Source of the DNA: Sialis fuliginosa
Lineage: Eukaryota; Arthropoda; Insecta; Megaloptera; Sialidae
DNA: 64,000 nt
Direction of reading: 5' to 3'
Assembly (NCBI GenBank): GCA_961205875.1
Contig: OY540822.1
Span: 6,574,501-6,638,500, forward strand
The notes beneath the pieces are model-generated. The model did not search any database and had not been told where the DNA came from. It saw only the letters and a program-made list of their open reading frames with translations. Shown here in pieces: positions 48,501-59,540 of this stretch; position 1 is the first letter of the stretch, and each line of letters opens with the position of its first letter. The position numbers were made by a program, and so were the translations under genes.

Positions 48501-49518
48501 ACTTCTTGAATGCTATAAACATGTTTCATGGTATATTGATTAACATCAGGTGTCTCTGATCTTAGTTTTTGTATTGATTTGCACACTTTATGGAGTGTAA
48601 ATTCTGGATTAATAGATTTGATGGGTAGAATTACATTTTCCGATGTTAAAAATGCATACAGTGGTATATTACTTTCGAACTCAACCTGACTTTCTTCGTA
48701 TTTGTTTTCGTAGTATAATTGTATTTCTTCTTGAGCATTTGCAATTAAGTCAGAAATTTCTTGTGAAGTTATTTCCTTGTAATGGTACAAAGAGTCGTCT
48801 AACTTATCAAGTAATTTACAACGGATTTTATCTGTGGATTTAGGTAGAATACTTTCTATTGTATCTTCTATTACATTTTTAGTATTTTCAAGATTCGGTT
48901 GACCGACAATAAATACAAATTTTCTCAAAAATGTTTCCCAGTCTTCTTTAACAATGTTTGTTGTATGTTCACAGAATATTGGAACATTTATTTCATTGTC
49001 AAATTTGTACTGAAAACCACTGTCGAATACAGGAATGCAAGCCACTTTTGAAGGAAGTAAACTGACTTGTTCGTTTGTATCTTTTTTGTACCATTTTTTC
49101 AACCACCCATTATCGTCAATTTCCAAACATGCGTTCGTATAAATTATAAAATAGCAATTATTATCCGTGTCTTTAATTTCTACAGTAGATTTAATAAATT
49201 TAATTAAACTAAATGTATTCTTTTTATCGTCGAAAAGGAGATTACTTGTTCTGATAGAACTTTCAGATACTTTTTTGTTTTTTACTTGTATGAGTAAATG
49301 TGTCCATTTAGCGTTTTCATTTTCTCTGTATTTGTAAATTATATCATCAAACTTGCCAGCATTTTTATCTTCTTGTATAATGGTGAACTCGTAGCCAGGA
49401 TTAGATTGTTTGGTTTTGTAGCCGTTGAGACACAAGGACATCGCCACGTGGTAATGGTAGTCGATACCACGTTTGTTGCCAATGATTCCGCTATCCTTTT
49501 CGACATCTTTGTTTGAAC
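45560..49518 (-). CDS. Nuclease-like / NACHT / ankyrin-repeat STAND protein (5' exon missing)
   Basis: A single large open exon. The acceptor TTTCATAG places its start at 49518; from there the frame reads GIDYHYHVAMSLCLNGYK into ATG 49447, so the true start is in an unseen upstream exon. Counting from that ATG (1295 codons): D34/D35 in GKFDDIIYKY and Q54-x-K56 in LLIQVKNKK fit a PD-(D/E)xK-like nuclease fold. A Walker A (DNPGMGKSLL, about 565), Walker B (ILLFDGFDE, about 656), sensor-like FVTTRSAQ and the helical EFIHRTFAEYFTSTY define a NACHT NTPase. From about 960 follow ankyrin repeats, eight clear (GNTALHDAARWGN, DGNTPLHLAAFMGH) and two degenerate, with a Ser/Asp-rich insert near 1186. 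A cytosolic sensor that oligomerises on ligand binding is the family expectation. Ligand and nuclease activity are unproven. Confidence 0.8.
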
Positions 49519-49878
49519 CTATGAAACAAAAATATCATTATTTAAAATTTTTAGTTTATTTTGAAAATTGTTTTCTGGGAGGTGGCAATATACATATTTT
49601 AACCGACTTTAAAAAAGAAGTTTCTCAATTCAATCGATATACATATATCGATTTGGATATTTTACCGAGGTGGTGCCATTTAAATTTTATCAGAATCTGA
49701 TCATGGACTTCAAAAAAAACGAACGTTTTCAATTTTTCTGCTTATAGTATATTTAAGGAGAAAATAGTATATAAAAAGGAAAAAATCGACTTAAAAAACC
49801 TCTAAAAGTAGGTGTCAAGCTATTATTATAAAAAAACTTTAAAAAAGAAAACCGACATGAAAAACTTTTTAATTATTA
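49519..49878. other. Intron-side sequence upstream of the NACHT exon
   Basis: Contains AACCGACTTTAAAAAAGAAG at about 49600 and a similar AAAAAGAAAACCGACAT near 49845, a dispersed motif common in insect DNA. The missing 5' exon of the NACHT gene was not found here. Confidence 0.4.
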
Positions 49879-50492
49879 TACCGGGTGTTCCAGACCATCC
49901 GTCCACTATGTTTTACGCCTAAACTTTTGAAGATAGAGTTTTATGATAAAAAATTTACTCGGCCCTAAAGAATTTCAGGAAAATATTTTTTACCCTCTAA
50001 AACTCCCCCTTGGGGAGTAGTTTGAAGGGTACATGCCCGTTTCTCAGCAAAATCAAATGGAATGGTACATATATCCAAAAGTAGATAATTTTAAAGATCA
50101 TAAAAAAGTATGAAACTTTTGTAAAAAAAAAATTTTTCATACATTCAATTGTTTGGAAAATATGGCGACTAAAAGTGCTCTAGTTTCGTTAAATGTTTAT
50201 GAAATATTATTTTAAAATTTTTATTTGAAAGTAGAAATAATGAACTTTTTAATGATGTATGATTATTTGAGATTTGGATAATTTAAAGTGCCATACGCGA
50301 CATATCAAAAATGCAAAACTTCAATTGTGGATAATTCAAAAAATTTAAATAGAATGATAAATTAATTAGTACTTTATCTTACAAAATATATTTAAATTAA
50401 CAACTTTATATAGTAAATTTTGTATCATTAAACTCTATCTTCAATAGTTTAGGCGTAAAACATAGTGGACGGGTGGTCTGGAACATCCGGTA
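49879..50492. mobile_element. 614-bp MITE with TACCGGGTGTTCCAGACC ends
   Basis: About 80 bp of terminal inverted repeat (TTTTACGCCTAAACTTTTGA versus TCAATAGTTTAGGCGTAAAA). Its interior shares a block with 12880-13000. No ORF. Confidence 0.75.
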
Positions 50493-51339
50493 TACTTTTC
50501 AGTGTTTTTTAAAGCAAGTTTTATTTTATTTTTTTCATTTCTAGCATAACAATCGTTGGTATACGTACCACTGGTGGTACGTAAATTAAATAATAAAATA
50601 TAATTTTATACTCAATTATTTATAAATTACCGAAAAAATAAAAAATAATTATAATTATTACAAAATTATTTTATTAAACAGTTAATTAAATTTAACTAGC
50701 GGGGTAGATTCAGTGTTACCCGGGATTATAAACTTATCTATAAGTTTTCTAAAATAGTTGTTCCTTGTTTCTTTCTCTAATTTAAGTGTTGTATGGAAAA
50801 AAAATTTATTTGCTTCTAAATAATAAAAAAGCTTTTGAGAAACGATACAATAAATACCAAACTAATATAATATTCCTACCTCTTTTTAATTTACTATTTT
50901 CCATCTGGGTGGCCATTTTAATGGTATGTAGTATGTTAGCGTAATCTGGAAATAATGTTACCATATTATTTGTATGAGTATATTTTAGGGAGGAGAAGTA
51001 TATATATCCACAACTGTTTTATTAGTATTGTATTCAAAAATGAATTAATGTCTTTAAAACTGGCAGTGAATTTAAATGTTGCTTTAAGAAATAATTGGGT
51101 GGCTTATTACCACTATCGGAAAATAGAAATGGTTTGCCTCGGCGTAGCACAGTGGAGACGGGGTGGTTCGACGCTCGGACGGACAGGAAGGGAGTGTCGA
51201 GGTGCCAGAAGGGTGCCACGTAATTTTAGACTAAAAACTACGAAAAATAAAATATATAGTTTCAATAATAAAATTATATTAATAAAAATATATCGATAAA
51301 AAAAAATATGTACACAAAAGTTAGGTCTGCAATATTCTG
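50493..51339. other. Spacer, no firm feature
   Basis: AT-rich with a locally GC-rich stretch at 51130-51225 (GGCGTAGCACAGTGGAGACG). The open frames on both strands there lack family resemblance and are not annotated. Confidence 0.4.
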
Positions 51340-51862
51340 CACAAGAAAGATATCAAAACAATTACTAATAATAGTCACTAATTGCGAACACAGATGACTT
51401 CGGCAGCCTCAAGCCGTTATACTTCCGACGAACAGATCCTGGATCACCAGAAAGAGGATTAGGCGGACCACCACTCCTAAAACCCGCGTTCCGCGAAGTT
51501 AGTAACTTCCGAGCTGACTCGGACTCTTCTTCAAGCCGAAGACAGAGCGTACCCAACACTGCGCAACTTCTAGGTCGCTGGACAAGTTTGACTTGCCGAA
51601 ATACAATCACTGACGAAAATATAGTAGACAAAATTAAGTACCTTTATTTGAACACTGCAGACTGTAGCACGAAATTGTCAAAACACTGACTGAACACTGA
51701 CTGACTACTCATTCACTACTGAATGATTACTGCCTTCTCTTCATTTTTGGGCCAGCTTTTATACCCAGTACTTATATAATTTATTTATTAAAACTTATTG
51801 TAGTGTGATTAAAACTTATGTAAAAGACTCTAGAATGGCGTTGTGTTATTCTGTGCTGTCAC
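51340..51862 (-). repeat. Candidate solo LTR or LTR fragment
   Basis: On the minus strand a TATA-like GGGTATAAAAGCTGG (about 51755) is followed by CAGT-rich sequence (GTCAGTCAGTGTTCAGTCAG), an AATAAA near 51645 and a more GC-rich tract. This resembles the U3-R-U5 layout of an LTR. Possible 5' end TGTGACAGCACAG at about 51862. The other terminus, a target duplication and a second copy were not found, so a cellular promoter is an alternative. Confidence 0.35.
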
Positions 51863-52009
51863 AGGCTGTAGCTCTTTCACGAAGAAATTCCAGATAAATG
51901 TTCATAATAATAATAATAATAATAATAAATGCCTTTTGGATCACTCCGAGTACTCCGTGCGCATGACCCCAAAACTCTGTAGTCACCTATCTTGTGGTTC
52001 AAGAGTTGT

Positions 52010-52489
52010 AAACTTCTTTTTTAATTAATTTATTGAGTTGTTTAAATTGTAGTCTTAAATCGTTTGTATTGAATTGATGTTTTTCTAAATCTATTATTAA
52101 GTTATACAAATTACGTGTATCAAATGAGAGGTACTTTATATAAGGTGTAACCTAGTTTCTTCTAGTGTTGTTTTTTTTGTAGTTGATTTTTTTTAAATAT
52201 TGTAGGAAAACTACTTTCAAAACAATGAGAGAAGGATTCAATAAAATTCTGAAATCCGTCATCAGAGTCTGTGCTATTGTAAACAGAGGCCCAGTTTTCT
52301 TTGGATATTAAGTAATTGAAATAATTGAAATAATTGAATTGGTCTTCTTTAAAATTTTTGGTATAGTATTTATAGTAGTTACTGAAATTTTCGGTTGGAG
52401 CAAAATTCATGGATATCGCGTAATGATCTGATAAACCTGATTTAATGATGTCGGAAGATGTTAAGGCTATATTTGTAATGATGTTGTCT
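52010..52489 (-). pseudogene. LINE 2 ORF2: end of endonuclease and EN-RT linker
   Basis: Minus-strand reading from the insertion point gives IDNIITN, SGLSDHYAISMNFAP, NWASVYNSTDSDDGF and further SFDTRNLYNLI, homologous to the EN end and linker of the LINE at 28250-28690 (CIDNVLTNF, GLSDHCAISF, NWSDIFSHSDAESCF). It breaks off near 52010 before the RT. Nearby (AAT)n at 51907-51930 may be a relic tail. Confidence 0.7.
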
Positions 52490-52492
52490 ATA

Positions 52493-54795
52493 TAGTCCAG
52501 TAACTTTATACATCACCGCATGCGTTAAATCCGGTAGTTCTGATTTTTTGCAGACTTGTTTATGATGTTGGCCTAATGAATAATCCAAGTTTGTGACCTC
52601 GAGCGCCGAACGCAACTTTGTCAAAAATCGAAAAAACCGCGAAAAAATCGTTATTTTTTCAAATTTTGGCGATTATAACCCTAAAGGACTAGTTTTTGAA
52701 AAAACTTTTTTAGAACTTTTTAAAAGTAGATTAAATTTGCTATAATATGACACTAGAATTGTCTCTGTAGACCCAATAGTTTCCGAGATTAAGCCTTTCA
52801 AAGTTTATCATTTTTTTCGAACTTCGCAATTTTTTGCAATTCTGTCGTTCTGAATGAATTTTGACCCTGATTATACTATCAAAGCCCTGTACTTTTACGA
52901 TGGGATGTTAAAAAAGAAAATGAACGATGATGTTTAAGCTAAGCTACGAATAATGAAGTAAAAAAGATAAGTAAAACAAAAGTTAATATGTTTATTTGTT
53001 AGGAAATTGAGTAATATTCAAAATCAAAAAATTAAATTAATTTAGCCCTCTTGAAAGGTCCCGGTTGAGGTTCGTCCGTATCTGGACGTATTGGGATGGC
53101 ATATCCCCATCAGGGGATGGTGATGAATTGTCGACGTCTTGTGCCCACAAGTCATCCTCCATTTCGACATCGGACAGATCGTCGCCTTCTGGGATATCTA
53201 CTTCTGCAACATCAGGTATATTGTCACAAGGTGTTGTGGGGCTGCATCTCTGGTCATCATTTTGGGGTTGAGGCCTTGTGGTGTGGATATCCACCCCCAG
53301 GAGAGAGGGTTCAGTGTGACTCTCAACCACGCCTGTACCTTTAAGAAGATTGTACATGAGAATAGAAAATGATGAATGATATGTAACTGATGCAAGGACA
53401 AATTTTTACCTGATGGTATGTCCGCAAGGAGTGAAATCGAGCAGAGTCTCGTGTAGGAGGTAACCTGGCTAGATTGAAGCTGGTTTTCGTCGCAGCCCTG
53501 GTGAATAGTTGGTACCGCAGCTCGTCAAAGTTATGGGTGTTGGGGTTGCCTCCGTATAGAGCAATTATGACTCGCTCTCCTGCTGCTGCTATCTCTTCAG
53601 GTGTAGAGTTGGTGTCGAGAAAAATCGCAGCTTGCTTTTCAACGTCCGGATTTTTTTCGACTATGGACATCATTTGCATCTTCCCTAAGCCAAAGAAGCA
53701 GGATGTCGAGTCACAACCACTAAAGGCATGGATGAAGAGGAAAAGCTCTGGTTTCAAAGAGGATTTTGAAGAAGCGATGCTGAAATACATGACATCTGAT
53801 GCTTTGCCTCTTCCACATTTATTGTAAAAAATTTCACGTTGGTTTGAGATCGCAGTAAGGATGATCAGCAAGTCAATGTCCTCACCAACGACTACCACTA
53901 TATCAAAGGTAGAGGCAGCAGTTACAGCTGTAGTGTTGATGAGCCTATCAGCATCTTCCTCTGCTTGGAGTACTTAGGCATGAAATTTTGGCTTTATAGT
54001 TCATCACCATACCATATAATATTTTAAATGTTCTGTTGTATTATAACTATTTAATAATAATAATAATAATAAATAGTGTATGCCAATAATAATAAATTAA
54101 ATTCTAAGTTTATCTAAGAAGACAAAAATTAAAACTTTACCAGTTTATTTAATCTTAATCTAATATTACGTGACGACGATGTTGACATGTTTTCATTATC
54201 AGAGATAATTGTGAACGACTCACTAGAAGAGATCCTGGAAGATCCTGAAATGATCAACTCTATATTTAATGCTGTCTCTGTAACCACGGTAAGGTAGCAA
54301 AATAGATAAGATGGCGGAGCACTGGGGACCAGTTGCTAGGTTCCGATTCGTGACTTCACACGAGCAATACTAGCACACTCCGTCGGAGGTAATTGGAACT
54401 TCATCCCGCTAGAGTTATTCGAGTGACGTCTAAAATATTGCAAAAAATTGCGAAGTTCGAAAAAAATGATAAACTTTGAAAGGCTTAATCTCGGAAACTA
54501 TTGGGTCTACAGAGACAATTCTAGTATCATATTGTAGCAAATTTAGTCTACTTTAAAAAAGTTCTAAAAAAGTTTTTTCAAAAACTAGTCCTTTAAGGTT
54601 ATAATCGCCAAAATTTGAAAAAATAACGATTTTTTCGCGGTTTTTTCGATTTTTGACAAAGTTGCGTTCGGCGCTCGAGGTCACAAACTTGGATTATTCA
54701 TTAGGCCAACATCATAAACAAGTCTGCAAAAAATCAGAACTACCGGATTTAACGCATACTACCCCATACATTCAGGCGACAAAGTTACTGGACTA
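52493..54795. mobile_element. 2.3-kb TIR element with PIN-like gene, 3-bp target duplication
   Basis: The termini TAGTCCAGTAACTTT and its complement (ending 54795) are followed by inverted arms of about 370 bp (52493-52870 and 54425-54795), including GAGCGCCGAACGCAACTTTG. ATA is present on both sides (52490-52492 and 54796-54798). Removing the element with one ATA restores a conserved Cys-Ile-Asp-Asn tract of the LINE endonuclease, which fixes both boundaries. It carries the two-exon coding remnant at 53198-53972. Confidence 0.85.
53198..53972 (-). CDS. Transposon-borne PIN/XPG-like protein (two exons, truncated)
   Basis: Exon 53972-53410 begins after a CCTAAG acceptor-like site and reads VLQAEEDADRLI, DIVVVVGEDIDLLIIL and FLFIHAFSGCDSTSCFFGLG. 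These acidic positions (EEDAD, GEDID, SGCDST) have the spacing of PIN/FEN1-like nuclease cores. The C-terminal part reads AGERVIIALYGG, ELRYQLF and SLRTYHQ. The donor CAG/GTAAAA (53409) joins in phase 0 to exon 53338-53198 (acceptor TTAAAG), reading VQAWLRVTLNPLSWGW and stopping after LMLQK. I know this as an unnamed family recurrent in arthropod and cnidarian genomes; longer members continue with a Cys-rich tail, missing here. The 5' part is also missing. Whether it acts in transposition or is a passenger is unknown. Confidence 0.55.
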
Positions 54796-54798
54796 ATA

Positions 54799-56408
54799 CA
54801 TGTTGAGGAGTATTTTGTTACTCTTGTTGGTTCGTTAATAATAGGTTAGATATTGAAACTAGAAAAAAGATGTGAAATATTATTATAGTTAATGTCATGC
54901 TTTAAAAAATTTATATTAAAATCACCGCAAATCGTTATTGAGTAATTTAATGAGAAAATATTAGTTAAAAGTTCTTCTAATTAAGATAGGAATATATTAA
55001 AGTCACTAGTTGGTGGTCTGTAAATACATAAGACAATCATTTTTAGTTTTTTATTTATAACACCACATACTTCCAATTGAGTTCTTCGTTGTATTTTGTT
55101 GCTTCTTTTAAGTTGATGAAGTCGTTGTTGTTTGTGTAAATGACGACACCGCCGTGTTGTGATAGTGTTCGGCAAAAGTAGCTTATGGGACTGTGGTCTT
55201 CAAATTTGACTGTGGTCATTTCATAATCTTTCATCCAGTGTTCGCTTAAGCATAGAACATCTGGTTGTGTTTCTTTGAGAAAAAGATCTACTTCTACAAT
55301 TTTGTTGCGTAAGCATTGGATGTTTTGATGAATTATATTGATGTTAGTTTTCTTGGTGTTATCCATTGGTATTTTTGCAGATGTTGATGTGTTGAAAATT
55401 CTTTATTGTTTTGTGTTCTTCTATGTTTTCGGAAGAGTCGCTGGTTTCTGTTGAAAATTTCGTTCACGATAGAAGCGGTATGGAGCAATTACAACATGAA
55501 TTGGCCACATGTCTGGATTTAACGTTTTTTCATATAAGGACTCCGGAACGCCTATTTTAAATGCTGATATTTCTTCAGATTTTATAGTAAGTTTTTCACA
55601 CAAGTATTTCGAATACCATTTTTTTCTAGATAATTAGTCAGCTGTTCCGGTTCTGTGTCCTTGGAAAATCTAGAAACGAACACAAATTTTCTTGATTCAA
55701 TAGTATTAAGACTAGTGTCTTGTTTTTTCCCTTTAATGACAGCATTTCTTTTTCTTTTATGAGGTACTGTTATGAAGTTATCGGTGTCCTAATTGTGAGG
55801 ATTATCTTTATTTTCCTGTTTGTTTTTAATTTGCGGAGGTGAGTTATCTTGAAAATCCTCTTTTTCAGCGATTTTTGTAGTTTTAGTAATATCTTCGGTT
55901 TTCTTTAATTTACCTTTAGGCTCAAGCGTAGCTTCAGAGTATGTTTTTTTATTTGTAGATTTATTGTTTGGAGTTTTATCTTCGTTTAGTTTTACAGTTT
56001 TGTATTTTTGTTTATCTTATTTTAATATATTTATCATATCATATCTTTTTCTTTGATAATTTCATATAATAATTAGTATTTGTCATCCATTTCGGATACT
56101 AGCTTTTTTAATGTTTCAATTTCCTTTTTCAAATACACATTTTCAGTTTCCAATAATTTTTCGAGGGGGGCCATTTTGTTGTTGTTCATATTGTCTTTTC
56201 CTTCGATAAAATTAGATTATTTATTACTATTTACCGCACAGTTATCGCATAGCCATTCCAAAATTTCGCTCGAAAGTTTCATATCAGTGTATTTTTCCAC
56301 CGATACATTCACACACGCGATGTGAAACACTCCTTTGCAGTTTTGAGAACAGTATAAAGCATATTCATGTCTATATATTTTAACTTTGCATTTGTTACAT
56401 TTGGCCAT
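54799..56408 (-). pseudogene. LINE 2: PHD-type ORF1 and start of endonuclease
   Basis: ATG at 56408 starts a PHD-like zinc finger (CNKCKVKIYRHEYALYC, GVFHIACVN and WLCDNC). The rest of ORF1 is riddled with stops and frameshifts, but 55421-55603 still reads AFKIGVPESLYEKTLNPDMW, collinear with the ORF1 end of the LINE at 26669. ORF2 starts at 55366 with an APE endonuclease (HQNIQCLRNKI, LSEHWMKDYE, SQHGGVVIYT), shifts frame near 55090, and continues through YRPPTSDFNIF, ICGDFNIN and INEPTRVTKY to the insertion of the 52493-54795 element. Non-functional. Confidence 0.75.
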
Positions 56409-56439
56409 TGTGAACGTGGCTTACAAGTAATACAGAACA

Positions 56440-56560
56440 CGCACAGGGCCGGATTAACAACGTAGCAGGAGTAGCAAATGCTACGGGCCCCGTGTCTCTG
56501 GAGGCCCCGCGACTTTGCGGAAAAATATCTCTTATTGGACTTACCACTTACCTTCCAATG
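56440..56560. mobile_element. Isolated CAGGGCCGG-type terminus
   Basis: CAGGGCCGGATTAACAACG followed by GCTACGGGCCCCG resembles the 5' end of hAT-like elements. No matching 3' end was found. Confidence 0.35.
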
Positions 56561-56940
56561 GTTGATACGGGGTGTCCAAATCTACAATTATTAATAATTT
56601 AAATTTAGGGTTTCCGATCTCGATTCGATTTAATCGAATAATCGATTTTTGAATCTCCGATCTTTGATTTTTTTAATCGATTTTTCTAAATTTGCTCAGA
56701 TCAAATCAAGAAAATTTTGTTTGTAAAAGTGGTGTTTTATTATACACACCTCAAAAAAATTAAAGGATAATTAAAAAAAAGCAAAACAAAAAATTCAAAT
56801 TTTCAAACAGTTATATTTCCGCGAAAATTCATTTAATTTGCGTAGTTAGGGGGTGGGTAGGGGGACGGGGCGGTCCAACCCGGGTGACAACCTGAAGGGG
56901 TGACACCTGTCTTATTTGTTAAAAAATAAAGCCTATTTAC

Positions 56941-57254
56941 CCATAGACATAGAGCATGGACCGCGCATCTGATTCGAAAACAGAGCCGTGTCAAAAGAAA
57001 TAGATGGAAAATGATTTGGGATATACTTATTCTTATTTAATGATTCATTTATTTATTTCATTCTTATTAGAAAAAGAGATAGATGTATCCCGAAAAAAAT
57101 GGTGTAATATTTCTTCAAAACAGTGAGAGAGATATCTATCTCTTTTTCTAATAAGAAAGAAATAGTTACTTCTGTTTAAATAAGGACAAACCATTTTCTA
57201 TCTCTTTCTTTTTACACGGCTCTGTGTTGCGCGGTCCATGTTCTATGTCTATGG
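56941..57254. mobile_element. 314-bp MITE
   Basis: CCATAGACATAGAGCATGGA, then CCGCGC, is complemented at 57229-57254 with one mismatch. Inner arms (ATCTATCTCTTTTTCTAATA and its complement) also pair, so most of the element folds back. No ORF. Confidence 0.75.
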
Positions 57255-57479
57255 TATAATATTTACCTCTTTTTTGGTTATTTAAAGCTTCCAATGGGAA
57301 AAATGTCTAATAAATTGAGTGAATTGACTTTTTTTATTATTGAAAGTCTAAAGAGGTGATGACCATCCAATTTATTTAAAAAATAGATCCCACTGATATT
57401 TTTATGTCATTAAAAATTCACAGGGGGTGACGCCCGCTTAATGTGCAAAAAAATCCTATTAACTTTTTTCGGGGGGAGT

Positions 57480-57800
57480 GGGTGAAGCTATCGATTTTAA
57501 TTTTTTTAATGTAACAAAATAAAAATAAAATGTTAAAATTGAAATTGTTTATAAAATTTTTCAGACAAAAGTTGTTTCTTTTTTTCTGCAAAATAAGAAT
57601 TAAAAAAAAATAAATAGGTTTCGTTTGAAAAAAATTTGGTGACCCCAAAATGACCTTAAAACCTCCACTCAAGGTCAAAATTGTTACCTCCATTGATTTT
57701 GCCCCTCTAAATCCTGAAACTTTGGTACCAAATATTTTTCTTAAAAATCTATAGTTTTCCAGATATAAAGCAATCTCAAGATTAAGATTAAAAAGTCATC
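57480..57800. repeat. Half copy of the 25071-25693 MITE family
   Basis: ACCTCCACTCAAGGTCAAAA, TTTTGCCCCTCTAAAT and TAGTTTTCCAGATAT match 25553-25665 in the same orientation. The left half of the element is missing. Confidence 0.65.
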
Positions 57801-58171
57801 CTGTATACATACTTAAATTTGCTGAATTATATAAATTTTTTAAGAGTTATAAAGAAATAATATAAAATAAAGTGAGTGTGTTTTTTTCAATTTGAAGCAT
57901 TTTAAGTTACAACAGATGGACTTGAGTTCTTTTATATTTATAACAAATATAATTGTTAATTTTGAAAGTGGCTTAAGTCCATTTGTGGTAAAAAAACACA
58001 TATTATTTATTTAACAATTGGGGTTATTTTAATAGTAATTGTAAATTTAACTCTCTTAGAAACACTTGATCAATGTGGCACATTGATATCTTACACGTAT
58101 ATTTTTAATTTTATTGAAACGCAAACTCTTAAATATCTCTTTCAAAATAAACGCCTCATTTATAAAGTCTA
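57801..58171. other. Spacer, no recognised feature
   Basis: AT-rich sequence, nothing supported. Confidence 0.35.
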
Positions 58172-58475
58172 AATCAAGCTTGTCCAACCCGCGGCCCTCG
58201 AGGAGTCTTGGTGCGGCCCGCGAGGGTAATAATAAAATTTATATAGTAATAAATTTAAATTACTTAGTACGACTAAAAAAAAAGGTCTTCAGTTTTTATT
58301 TTTCCTAATGTAACTCGCTATTTATTCAATAAAAATTAGGAATTGGAATAGCCGCGACTTAAAAAAAAGGTCCTCAATTATATATTCTGGCCTGCGGCCC
58401 TTAGTAAATTAAATTCAATAAAATTTCTGCTATGCGGCCCAGAAGGTTGAAAAGATTGGACACCTATGGTCTAAA
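58172..58475. mobile_element. GC-rich MITE with CTTGTCCAACCCGCGGCCC start
   Basis: Starts AAGCTTGTCCAACCCGCGG and ends near GATTGGACACCTA, a loose inverted pair. Repeated GCGGCCC motifs occur on both sides of the centre (58192, 58394, 58433). The start resembles widespread hAT-derived MITEs of animals. Confidence 0.45.
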
Positions 58476-58539
58476 TAGAAGTGTAATTTCTTCTGATTCA
58501 TAATATAAAAATTAAAAAATGGGTGTGACTATGTCGGGA

Positions 58540-58750
58540 TGCACAGTCGAGGGATTGACGTAAATACGTGAATGTGGGGTTAAATAGATTAGGGGATTGA
58601 TAAATATTTGTTACACAGAAACGTTTGAATATTTGTAAAATGGACACAAAATGTTGCCGTAAACTTTGTTTAAATAAAGGAATATATAACTAGTATTGTA
58701 TAATATAGTACACACATAAAAACAATTAATTAATTAATGCGAAATTTAAA
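58540..58750. repeat. Dispersed repeat, second copy of 13755-13985
   Basis: Shares GTCGAGGGATTGACGT, CACAGAAACGTTTGAAT and GACACAAAATGTTGCCG with the copy in XKR intron 1. Confidence 0.6.
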
Positions 58751-59387
58751 AAACTAATCAAAAAATTCAAATCGTTATGACTTTATAAAAGTGCCAAACA
58801 TAGGAAAAAATTTAAGAACAAAAAAATACTAAATGAAAATCAAAGGATCCACTGACCCCATACATCCCTAGTTTAAATAATCATTGGTTGATACTGAAAA
58901 TCGATAACACGTATTAATACTAAATTGGGTATCAAATTTCATAACTGTACCACAATGGGTTCTCCAGAAATTAAATAAAAACTAATTTTCGATAAAATCT
59001 TTGAAGAATTTCCAGATACATACATATTCATATAACATTTTTTGCTTGAAATATTTTTCTCAATCAACTGTTCTAGTTTGTTCCACCTGATATGACTCTG
59101 TATTGTAATTACATAATTAAAATGAAGTACATTAATAAATATTCCCTGGTGACACATTTAAAAGTCGGCGCCAATGCCACCCTCACATCAGCCCCTCATC
59201 GCAAGATTCACATAAACGTTCCGCGAATTTATAAATAACTACATTATACACACCATTCAAGGCCACATTTTAATATCAATGTTTATTTATCATTACTAAA
59301 GCAAAAATAACTAAACATCTTTAAAAATATATTGTTTCAATAAATTATATATGAAAAACTGAATTTACATTTATATGATCTTGCTTT
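58751..59387. other. Spacer, no recognised feature
   Basis: AT-rich; no supported gene or terminal repeats. Confidence 0.35.
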
Positions 59388-59540
59388 CTGGGTATAAACC
59401 TCATCGATTTGGTCGTTCTTTTGGCCAACGTTTCGTCGCACATTGCAGTGGACATATATTGAAAGTGCACACGCTAGAACGACCAAATCGACGTGGTTTA
59501 TACCCAGAAGCCAAGATCCATATCAAGATCACCGCGGAAA
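59388..59540. repeat. Hairpin repeat family A, copy 2
   Basis: The arms CTGGGTATAAACC, then ATCGATTTGGTCGTTC (59388-59418), pair with GAACGACCAAATCGACGTGG (from 59478) up to TACCCAG. The loop keeps GGCCAACGTTTCGTC and CATTGCAGTGGACAT, and the tail keeps AGCCAAGATCC and ATCAAGATCACCGCGGAA as in copy 1. The arms differ from copy 1 on both strands in a paired way. Confidence 0.7.

Noticed and set aside
51034-51631. Overlapping 61-114 codon frames with somewhat higher GC
   Set aside because: No recognisable domain, no splice context; part looks like an LTR or promoter instead.
53065-53372. Several + strand frames
   Set aside because: They are antisense to the second exon and downstream part of the PIN-like gene and lack conserved motifs.
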